From Sperchopsis tessellata (taxonomy: Eukaryota; Arthropoda; Insecta; Coleoptera; Hydrophilidae), in assembly GCA_033557685.1 (NCBI GenBank), contig JAWQRN010000648.1, positions 1-27,522 on the forward strand: DNA of 27,522 nucleotides, read 5' to 3'. Of the stretch, positions 19,591 to 27,522 are shown one piece after another. The position numbers and the translations under genes are program-made. The stretch's first letter is position 1; each line of letters opens with the position of its first letter. The notes beneath the pieces are model-generated. The model did not search any database and was not told where the DNA came from. It saw nothing but the letters and a program-made list of their open reading frames with translations.

Positions 19591-20479
19591 ATCGTTTGAA
19601 TATTTCTAACCTATGCCGAGGTATCGTTAACGCATCCCTCCTTCTAATGTTAATATTATGCACATCTTAAGCTTTCTTTATAATACAGCCTTAGCTTTGT
19701 GTTATGGGGTATGTTCCATTCTCTTGATACTCTTATAGCACTAAAACTGCTGTGCGACAGTACATTTTCCACCTCTCAACAATATAATGTTGACTAGAAC
19801 TCTCTTCTGCTTGGGTTATGTCATTTAAATATTCTACGATTATAAGGCAGTGTATTTTCCTTCAAATTCAAAAAAAATTACAGAAAGTTGTATGAGTGGT
19901 GGTTTTTAATATAAAATAAACTGCATATGAATGGCATGAGACCTAAAGCCCTAACATCGAGTTATGCCTGAGAAATTTAGTTCTCCTTAGCATGCTAATA
20001 TAGACATATATATATATTCGTCAACTAACTTTGTCAATGGAAAATAGATTTCGAGAAATGTTGCAGAAACACGTGTAAATTGCATTCAAGGTGTGCTTAT
20101 TAATGTGCATCAGTATGTTCTCATGGTGTAACATTTTGTATTATTATTATAAGCTTATAAGTGAGTATTATATTTACATTCTAAATCTACCCCCACTTTG
20201 GTTACATTTACACAATGCCGGATTGCGGTACTGCAACAAGCACTATTGTATATAAATCAGTTATTATTTTTTTATTTGATTGGCCTGGCACATGCCATTT
20301 AGCCTAGCGCTAATTTTTATTATAAATCAGTTAAAATACAAAGATATAAAATATTCAAAAGTATATTTAAAAATATTAATGTAGCAGAATGATTAATTAT
20401 GCAATTGGGATGAACCATTGTGTCTATTAAGTTACCATTTCATCAAAGCATATTTATGTGTTCCGCTTGACAACACAAA
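19591..20479. other. AT-rich DNA, mostly unassigned
   Basis: About 19680-19790 contains LCYGV-like text that faintly recalls the Jockey C-terminal block L.YGI.FW, but the match is too weak to call. The small insertion at 20264-20320 is listed separately. Otherwise nothing is recognised. Confidence 0.4.
20251..20333 (-). mobile_element. 57-base retrotransposed tail with 13-base duplication
   Basis: TATAAATCAGTTA occurs at 20251-20263 and again, perfectly, at 20321-20333. The 57 bases between them, read on the minus strand, run from ATAAAAATTAGCGCTAGGC to a tail CAATCAAATAAAAAAATAA. A short GC-richer body, an A-rich 3' end and flanking direct repeats are the marks of a severely 5'-truncated LINE or SINE insertion on the minus strand. 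The parent family is unknown. The perfect duplication suggests it is younger than most elements here. Confidence 0.65.
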
Positions 20480-22778
20480 ATACGTATTGTGAGCGCAAAG
20501 GATTTTGATCATAGCCGTGATGGAGGGACTTTGTGTGGATTGAACGGCTCGGTTGCGGTACGTGTGGGTGTAACTCATGGCTACTTTTAAATTGCCTTTT
20601 CTATTTTTGCATGTGATGCTTGAAGTTTTGATATTACTTTACATGGTGGTAGGCTGTTTGTCAACTTGTAGAGTGCTATAAGTTTGATTGTTGATGATGT
20701 TCGATCTATTTCGTGATTATATGATAATACAACATGTTTGCGGGGTGATACTTTTGATACGCTACTGACATGCGTGGCTACTTTCTTTTGAAGAGTTATC
20801 GGGCATCTAGAGGTGGTGAAGTTGCAATCTTTTAGACAAATCCGCACATATAGTGTGATTAACCTAAACGCTGCTGTTGGTGTACTGGAGCAGCTCTGGA
20901 TACAATGGAGATATAGATATCTTGAGGTGGCTATTGGAGTTGTATACAGTCCACCTTGATCAGACTGTCTAAGGTTTTTTAGCCTTTTTGAAGATACTCT
21001 TCGAGAAATCTCCTACAGTGAGTTTATGTACTTGGGGGATTTTAATATAAACTTATTAAATTGTAATTATACCTCTACTATAATTCCATGATTGATAGCC
21101 CTGATTTAAGGCAGATGATTGACTCGTCGACTCGATGTTCTGGATCATCCTGCTCTTTAATTAATCTGATTATAACTATTGATGTCTATATGATCAGTGA
21201 TGTTGGTGTTGTTGATTTACCTGGAATATCAAACAATTCGTTGGCTTTCGCTCTGTTGGCCGTCAGCACTCCACCTAAATGAAGTAGTAGAATGAGTAGA
21301 TTTAAAAACATTCCTGGATTTGATCGGGAAAGATTCTTCTCCCAATTACGATCGATATCTTGGAAAAGTATATTATAAGAGAAATAACCTTATTGGTTAG
21401 GTGAATAATTGGCTCAAAATTACTTGATTTTTCTGTTTTTTTGCTAGCTATTTTCTATCGTATTTTTTGTTTGTTTTTTTGTGTTATGAATTTATATTTT
21501 GAATATATAGTTAAATCTATTGTTTGCAATACAATTTTATTATTTATATTTTTGTTCAATTAATTTAATTTGGTAATTGACACAATCAAGCCTGCAAAGG
21601 TTCTAAAGCTTTCTTTATTATACAAATAGCTTGGCGTTTCGGTTCTTATAATTTTATGATAAAGACAGATCGCATGATGTCTCCAGCGTTACGTCATACT
21701 CAGTTAGCTAGTCCCCTCAACACGTCTTATTTTCCAGATAAATCGAAATCAATTATTTTGGACTGGATATGTATCCGCTGTTTATAGACAGAATCCAAGG
21801 AAGAATTGTATATAACGTCACAGTATTTGAAATTTGATAATATTTTTTGAGCATTCTTACTTTTTTGACACGCGCAAGTGAAGTATATCAAGTGCGGTAA
21901 GTCACCGGCACCATGGATAACATAGCACGTTAGGTTCATGATGCCTTTGAGGGATAAGGAAATGCGTCGTTTAAAGCGGAATGGTTTGGAAGCATCATGG
22001 GGCTATAACATGTTGTTGAGGAATCTCACAAAATCTGCCATACGGAGAGAGAAGATACCTTATTCGAACCATGTTGCCCCAACGTTAACAGCAGATCTAT
22101 GTGGTGGTCTCTTAAATATTTGCTCCTTGATGGTTTGGATGCCATGGTAATTCTTGGGGATTTGTATAGGCCCCACCAGTTAAATCAGTTCTTCATGTCT
22201 GCTAACGAGAGCATTGCACCCGCCGCTGATGAGTTCATTGGATTTTATTCGAATGGTAGAGGACCGGGCATTAATGAGGATCTGGTATTTTCCACGGCCA
22301 TTGTGTTTGAAATATCCGGTTATATGGGACTGATTAAGAGTAGTAAAAATGTTAGGTCTTGTTTGGAGAGTGGTGTTTTCCCTGCTTCGTGGACGATGGC
22401 CGAGGTTGTTCCGGCTTTAAGGATTTAAGACCTATAAGGATCATACCTGTCTTTTCTAAAATAGTAGAGCGTGTTATTTCTGAGCAAGACTGAATGCACT
22501 TGGACAGGTTTGACATTTTTCCGGAAAGACAGTCAAGGTTTAGACTGGGATATGGGTGTTCCTCAGCTTTGCCCTCAATAGTAGATGATGTTACTTGGGG
22601 TAATGATGGGGAACAACTTACTACTCCAATTACGCTTGATTATTCTAGTGCAGTTGACACTGTAGTTCATGCGCTTCTCCTTGTCATCTCGAAATATATT
22701 TGATTTTCTCAGTTATAGTGGATTTTTTTAGAAGTTATTTTGAGGGTAGACCTCAAAAAGTCACTACGTCGGCCAGTT
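20480..22778 (+). pseudogene. Jockey/CR1-like LINE: endonuclease, linker, start of RT
   Basis: The APE endonuclease reads ASRGGEVAIF (about 20797), INLNAAVGVLEQLWIQW (about 20860-20910), AIGVVYSPP (about 20931-20957), LGDFNINLLN (about 21030-21060) and DLRQMIDSS with LINLIIT (21100-21180). GISNNSLAF (about 21214) stands where ISDHxLV is expected, so the catalytic Asp-His is lost. The linker gives FKNIPGFDRERFFSQL (21302-21349), then after an inserted stretch SPAPWIT, FMMPLRDKEMRRLKRNGLEA and SAIRREKIPY (21900-22064). The RT begins with NQFFMSANESIAPAADEFIG (22180-22240), and continues with CLESGVFPASW, RIIPVFSKIVERVISEQ, ERQSRFRLGYGCSSAL (about 22524-22572) and TLDYSSAVDTVVHALLL (22625-22680), RT motif A. 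It stops after RPQKVTTSAS-like text at a Penelope end, so motif C is absent. Confidence 0.85.
21400..21830. other. Inserted stretch inside the Jockey-like linker
   Basis: The recognisable linker stops after WKSIYYKRNN (about 21361-21390) and resumes around TRASEVYQVR and SPAPWIT (about 21870-21920). The roughly 430 bases between do not read as linker. They contain a very AT-rich half (21410-21570) and a half with CTTTCTTTATTATACAAATA and GGCGTTTCGG (about 21630), whose complement CCGAAACGCC looks like the end of a hammerhead-type motif. The edges are approximate and no duplications were found. Confidence 0.45.
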
Positions 22779-22990
22779 AAAATTTTTCCACCATTGCAAG
22801 GGACGTTGTCAAGACATTTAGTTCTTATAAATGCTGGATGCTCAGTAGCTCGAAAATATGCTAAGTACAGACTGACATTTAGTTTACGACTAGCACTTCT
22901 GAGATCTGCATGTTAGTCTATACATAATATTGTTTAGAACTATTTCTCCCGGAAATCCTAAAGATATATAAATACTTTGTCACCTAAGTC
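22779..22990. mobile_element. Inverted pair of Penelope-like 3' ends, decayed
   Basis: Left arm (minus): TTTTTCCACCATTGCAAGGG, then ACGTTGTCAAGACATTTAG and a decayed AAATGCTGG, corresponding to the complement of the terminal block of the other PLE ends. Right arm (plus): GACTAGCACTTCTGAGATCT then GCATGTTAGTCTATA, matching the inner 3' UTR unit. After an apparent deletion of the GGACGAAAC block comes the tip TCTCCCGGAAATCCTAAAGA. The pair sits directly on the broken end of the Jockey-like copy and 80 bases before the hAT left end. Confidence 0.65.
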
Positions 22991-23069
22991 AGTAAAAAGG
23001 CAAACTGCACGTTTTTTATATTTTGTAAAAACTCAGATAATTGTAACAAAACAGGGTTTAAATGTTTGA

Positions 23070-23084
23070 CAGAGCCAGATGGAG
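23070..23084 (+). repeat. hAT left terminal inverted repeat
   Basis: CAGAGCCAGATGGAG, pairing with the complement of 25839-25853 with two mismatches. Further inside, GCACAGGGCG resembles subterminal sequence of hAT elements of this type. Confidence 0.75.
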
Positions 23085-23919
23085 TGCGAGGCAAGTGAGA
23101 CACTCGCACAGGGCGTAAATAATACTGGCAATAACTTGTGAACAAAGAGGTAAATGCAGTTGCATAAGTTGTTAAATATAGCGGCATATATCACGCATAA
23201 GCTTACTTATTTTTATGTTGACAGTACTTTGTGCTATCAGTATGACAGTTTACAAAAAGTTCAGCAATTGGCAGTGGTAGTGTTGGTTTTCACTTTGTGA
23301 ATTTTATTGATGAGGCGTCTAACGAAATTATCCTGGACAGTTTTTTGATATCCATAATCTTACAATTTACGGTTATCTTTATGAATATTGTCCTATATCA
23401 TCATTTTTGTGTAACTAACATGATAATGTGTTTGTACAATTAATTTTAATTCAATTTATCATGAACAATCAAAACTCTTTATAGAAAATAAATTGGTATG
23501 AAATGTAAGTAGTATTTCTGCTGCTGAGGATAATGAAGATTATAGGAGAAAGAGTTCTGAAAATTAATTATTATTATTATTTCCGTTATTTATGCATATT
23601 GAAAAACTAAGTTGCTGCTTCAATATTTTATTCCATCTACTGCAATTAATAAAAATAATTATTTTCTTGCTTTCAATACTTCAAACAGATATAAATTTAA
23701 TAAAATAGGCGAATAAATTAATCAGTTTTTACCAGAATATATTGAAATTATACATTACATCAGTTTAAAACGTTTAAGTTGATTCCTAATGTGCATTAAT
23801 TGATTACGTTAACTGTTATTTACTTATTTAAAATTTAACTCATTTGAAAAATATTAATAAATATTTATTTTATAATTTTGATTTGATAGGTTTATATAGA
23901 ATATTTTTATATCTTAGCT

Positions 23920-25668
23920 ATGCATAATTTATTAATCACATCGGGAAAATTTACAGATGGTTTCGAAAAACCTATGTTGCTGAATATAGAAAAAGGAATA
24001 GAAAGAGAGATAAAGGAATTTCGGTGCAAAACTGGTAAAAACATGCGATACTCAAGTAATGCAGCAACTAACTCAACAAAAGAAACTGCAGATTTAAAAG
24101 AAATGGTTGCACTATCAGATATCGCTACATGTAATTTAAATGAACCAAAATCAATAGACGTAATTGAGTACAAGGAAACCAGGATAAGGCTATCAATTTA
24201 AATGATGCATCATCTTGTCCGTTAATTTCAGATAGGATAACATTTTTCTTAGTAGGACATGAACCGGATCAGGATAAAGATGTTAACTTTAGATAATCTA
24301 TTTTAGATGGCAGAGAATTTTCCAAAGAATGTTTCGTAAAAAATGTGTTCCGACGGAGAGGTGATAAATCGTAATGTGTTTATATATTCAAAAATATTAT
24401 TATCTCTCTTCTGTTTTATGTGTATTTTAGTTAGTAATACTAAAATAGAATCAGCTATTTGTAATCCAAATAAAAGTTTTGTGATCATGAACATTATATG
24501 GTCAATAGTGAAGCTTATCTTCAATGAAAATATGTAGAAAATTAAAAGTAGCGGTTTTATAGACGACTCACTACAAAATGTAATACAGCCAGGAAATAAA
24601 AAATGCCATAGTGTGTATGGTACTCTTCACTTTACGTCCAATTCACTTCCACTTCATTCTCTTCACTTAAGTGATCATACAAAAGGAATCCGTCTCATAT
24701 TTACCTAAAAATAAACAACTAAAACTAAATAAGACGAATTTATTGTGCTTCTATAAAATCATTTTCTTTGTGAAATTCGTCCAAGGACCAAAGATGCTAA
24801 ATATTTTTTCTTGTTATTTGATTTTTCAGTTAACGTATTACATAATAAACATGTGTCAAATTTATGGAATTGTGCAAACAATTTACACTAACACGAGTAG
24901 ATTGTATCTGATGACTCTTCTAAAAACAACTTTAGAGGACCATAAAAATACAAGATCATCAATTGAAATTGCATTAGAACATTAAATAATAAAAGTGTAA
25001 CAATTATTAAAAGAAACATCGGTAAATAACAAGTCACTTTATGGAATACAATTGTTCAAGATGTTGAAGGTAAATAACGCGTTTCAATCAAAAACAGTTG
25101 CCATACATAAAACTACAAATAAAATACACGGTTTATCTGTTAATTTATTGGAGATGAGAGAAGTAGTCGAAAAGATATTCATGAACTGTTAGAAGTTAGC
25201 TTCTGAGATGAATATTCAGTCAGAGTTGCAGATACTAGAAAACGAAAATTAAATAAATTTGATTTGACAGAAATAAATGGCGACAAATGTAATGTGTAAT
25301 TATCTGATAAATATTTGTTCAGTCTAGAAATAGTAGAAGTAATTGATGCCATCTTCGGATTTTTAATTCTTTTCTGAAAAAAAATTATTTGAATAGATAA
25401 AAACTTAAAGTTTTTCTGGTTTAGATCTTAAATATTCAATTGACATGAATACTGCAGAGTTTCTTTTTTTTCAGAAATACGTAGCTATAAAATCATGTAA
25501 ATACTACCATTCCAGATATTACAGCTTATCCGAATTTAGAAGATTGCCTAAATACTTTTAACACTTCTAGTCAAAGAAGCATTAGTAGGCTAAAGTAAAT
25601 TAAAATCTATTTAAGATTTTTACTTGGCCATGAAAAGTTATCTCACGTGGTAGTTTTATCAATTTGAA
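23920..25668 (+). pseudogene. hAT transposase pseudogene, ZMYM1/TTF-finger type
   Basis: The N-terminal frame (23920-24201) has GIEREIKEFRCKTGKN and STKETADLKEMVALSDIATC with NLNEPKSIDVIEYKET, a polar leader usual before the zinc finger in these transposases. A frameshift gives NLNDASSCPLISDRITFFLV (about 24198-24257). The TTF-type finger region reads INRNVFIYSKILLSLFCFMC then ILVSNTKIESAICNPNKSF (24364-24480), matching VNR.WL.YS...LFCF.C.LF. The middle (about 24540-24980) is unreadable, and the catalytic AYVDGASNM-type core is not found. MREVVEKIF and ASEMNIQSELQ with a basic ENEN segment (about 25150-25260) follow. The C-terminal dimerisation domain reads SSQRSISRLK, a stop, then IKIYLRFLLGHEKLSHVVVL (25562-25668). 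The total is too short for a full protein, so the core was deleted or scrambled. Confidence 0.8.
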
Positions 25669-25838
25669 CTAGTCAAATTGATTTTAAAACAATTTTTAAC
25701 ATTTTTTCCTCTTTAAGAGCAGGAAAAACGCATGTGCGTACTTATGCGAATAAATGTGCTATTGAGTGTGCGAGTGTGTGAATATGTCAGTGCGGAGGCG
25801 GGCGCCAATAACTAACGTTGCCTCAGGTAATAATATAT

Positions 25839-25853
25839 CTCAATCCGGCTCTG
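25839..25853 (-). repeat. hAT right terminal inverted repeat
   Basis: CTCAATCCGGCTCTG on the plus strand. Just before it, GGCGGGCGCCAATAAC and GTTGCCTCAGG form a GC-rich subterminal region like those at the right ends of ZMYM1-type hAT elements. Confidence 0.75.
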
Positions 25854-27339
25854 CTATTTGTTCCTGATATAACATTTCATAGGTTTAATATTACGGATAT
25901 CATGAAAGTATAATTAAAAGTCAATTGTGATTACGCACCTAAGTGCTATGGCTTTTGCAAATTAGTTGAGAGGTCGTTCGAAGGGAGAGACTTTGCATTC
26001 TTTAGTGTTGTTCTTTTCCTTCGACATTTACATCGTCGACATTTACATCTCTGAAAATTTAAATCATTTTACGCATTTTGCTTGTATTGTAATGTAAAGT
26101 TTTATTCTATTTTGGTTTTATATGTAAATATGGTCTTTGGCAATAACATCAAAATTTAAACGATCATTGTTAAAGTTAAATAATGCCAGGCAAATAAAAT
26201 GTTTTCTGTTCAAATTAAAATTGATAATTTATTTAAAATTTTTAATAAATAATACATAACTCTAGTTGTTACCTCAATGTTTGGTATGGATAAATACAAC
26301 AAATAGCAAATTTATTTAAATCCATTGATGATACTCAAAACATGTTTAATGCATTTATCAAAATCTATGTTTTTGTGAATTTCTGCCGAATTCATTGTTT
26401 ACTTAAATCATAATCAATGGCATGCTATGAAGGCACAAGATTAAAATAAAAACCAATTTGTATATTCAACATTAATTAAAACGTAAATTAATCAAATATG
26501 TGCCCAAGTATCCACAGATGCAAACTAAAACTGGCACACGACGTACAGATTAAAACACTTGTCAAATATTTATTATCCCTCTGCTGCCTCATTTTACATG
26601 CTGCTATCTATAAAAACTACATGTTTACGTCAAATTTGAACTGTGTTTTCATTCAGAAGTAAGTTATGCTTCAAAACCTCTATATATTTACTACTACACA
26701 TGTTATAATGGAATAGTTAAGTAATTTAACCATATATGGTATTCTGGATTTCTATCAATATATGTTACTAAATATTGCAGGATATATTAGTGATGAGAGT
26801 TTTTGTGCAGCAGATGTAGAATGTTTATATAGTAAGATACAATTGAACTCACTGGAAACTTACTAGGTGATATCTTGGATGCTCTCAGAACTAATGAAAT
26901 CTTAAATTCGAAACTTAGAAGGCTTCATCTGTTAAAAACACTGGTGCATGATGGACAGTTTCAGATAAAATTCAGGGTTTTTTGGAGGTTCGTAGCCTCA
27001 AAATACCAGGCCTGGCATGTATAATATAGTTTGCTTATAAAACATGTTTTTTACTCTATCAGATATAAGGAGATGAAGGTTATCTTATTTAGCATCACTG
27101 TCCAGCTAAAATTTTAGTGCGACATGGAACTTATAGAACCAAGCAAGTTAGCTGTTAGAGTTGGGTATCAGGTGGCACATTTCGATAATATTAATAGAAA
27201 AACAAACATATTACTTCAAATAAATTTACAAAAGTACGAGAGACAGTGAAGCTCCAATCTCAGATAGCTGGAGAAAATGCATGCCTCTACTCTAAATCTC
27301 ATTTTTTATCAAAATATAACGGTTTCATACATTAAGGCC
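25854..27339. other. AT-rich DNA, no recognised gene
   Basis: No reading frame of note and no transposon signature. A slightly GC-richer segment at about 26860-27020 has protein-like fragments but nothing I can assign. Confidence 0.45.
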
Positions 27340-27522
27340 AGTGGAGAGTTATCAGTCGCCAATCGGGCACCTCACCAGGTGGTGGATAGGGGAATGCCTC
27401 CGAGATATGGGTAGTACCGGGGAATTTAAATACCTGGGGTAAACTAAAACTAGCACACCTTGGTAAGAGACAGCAGTCTTAACAGAAGCACATCAAAGCA
27501 GGAAAAATGGATTCCGGGACAA
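27340..27522 (+). mobile_element. Possible LINE 5' UTR running off the window
   Basis: Composition changes to roughly balanced at about 27335 and stays so to the window end. The text (CACCAGGTGGTGGATAGGGG, GAATGCCTCCGAGATATGGG, then GAAAAATGGATTCCGGGACA) resembles the GC-richer leaders found before RTE-like ORFs in arthropods. An ATG lies at 27508. No coding motif can be read because the window ends, so this rests on composition and general resemblance. Confidence 0.33.

Larger units (their letters stand above)
23070..25853 (+). mobile_element. hAT DNA transposon with both terminal inverted repeats
   Basis: The left end starts CAGAGCCAGATGGAG (23070-23084). The right end, read on the minus strand, starts CAGAGCCGGATTGAG (25853-25839): 13 of 15 positions agree and begin with the CAG common in hAT ends. 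Sub-terminal GAGGCAA words occur near both ends. The 8-base flanks atgttga-type (23062-23069, atgtttga) and 25854-25861 (ctatttgt) agree at 5 of 8 positions, as expected for a very old 8-base target duplication. Inside is a degenerate ZMYM1/TTF-type hAT transposase gene at 23920-25668 on the plus strand. The element is about 2.8 kb and non-autonomous. Confidence 0.8.

Noticed and set aside
19680..19800. Another Jockey C-terminal fragment (LCYGV text)
   Set aside because: Only a few residues fit and no neighbouring block supports it.
22984..23187. 67-codon minus-strand frame
   Set aside because: It spans the left end of the hAT element and has no motif; chance.

Overview
The window reads as AT-rich repetitive DNA from an invertebrate nuclear genome, most likely an arthropod and probably an insect. 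Every recognisable coding signal is a decayed eukaryotic transposable element, and the families present (RTE-like and Jockey/CR1-like LINEs, Penelope-like elements, hAT transposons, a tRNA-derived SINE) are typical of large arthropod genomes. There are no operons or ribosome binding sites and no intact long reading frame. I cannot name the species. I see no intact host gene; the only host-like signal is one weak 72-base exon candidate at 17758-17829. All family assignments come from reading degenerate translations by eye across frameshifts and stops.

Layout: 1-3060 is AT-rich with nothing recognised. 3067-3662 (+) is the C-terminal tail of an RTE-like reverse transcriptase. 3680-4290 (-) is part of a ZBED5/SCAND3-type hAT transposase. 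4490-4961 (+) is the N-terminal part of a Penelope-like element (PLE), ended by a 47-base (TA)n tract. 6846-7499 holds short tandem and dispersed repeats. 9725-10027 is a tRNA-derived SINE with target-site duplications. 11636-11975 is a small inverted PLE end pair. 12589-12692 (-) is the last ~30 codons of another RTE-like ORF. 14285-15375 (+) is the 5' end and endonuclease of an RTE-like LINE. 15385-17370 is a head-to-head pair of PLE copies. 18690-19590 (+) and 20480-22778 (+) are two Jockey/CR1-like copies. 22779-22990 is a third inverted PLE end pair. 23070-25853 is an internally decayed hAT element with both terminal inverted repeats. 27340-27522 may be the 5' UTR of a further LINE that leaves the window.

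The most interesting result is the Penelope material. The same 3'-terminal sequence occurs at three loci (11636-11975, 15385-17370, 22779-22990). Each time it is arranged as two copies pointing away from each other, 5' sides together and 3' ends outward. At 15385-17370 the two arms still carry recognisable RT and GIY-YIG endonuclease coding sequence, which identifies the family; the other two loci keep only the ends. The terminal sequence contains a block GTCC...GGACGAAAC that resembles part of the hammerhead ribozyme motifs known from PLE terminal repeats, although the CUGANGA half is degenerate.

The elements are nested or abutting: an RTE endonuclease ends at a PLE end near 15385, and a Jockey RT, a PLE inverted pair and the hAT left end lie within about 300 bases (22778-23070). 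The window is best described as a transposon graveyard, useful for the structure and history of its elements rather than for active genes.
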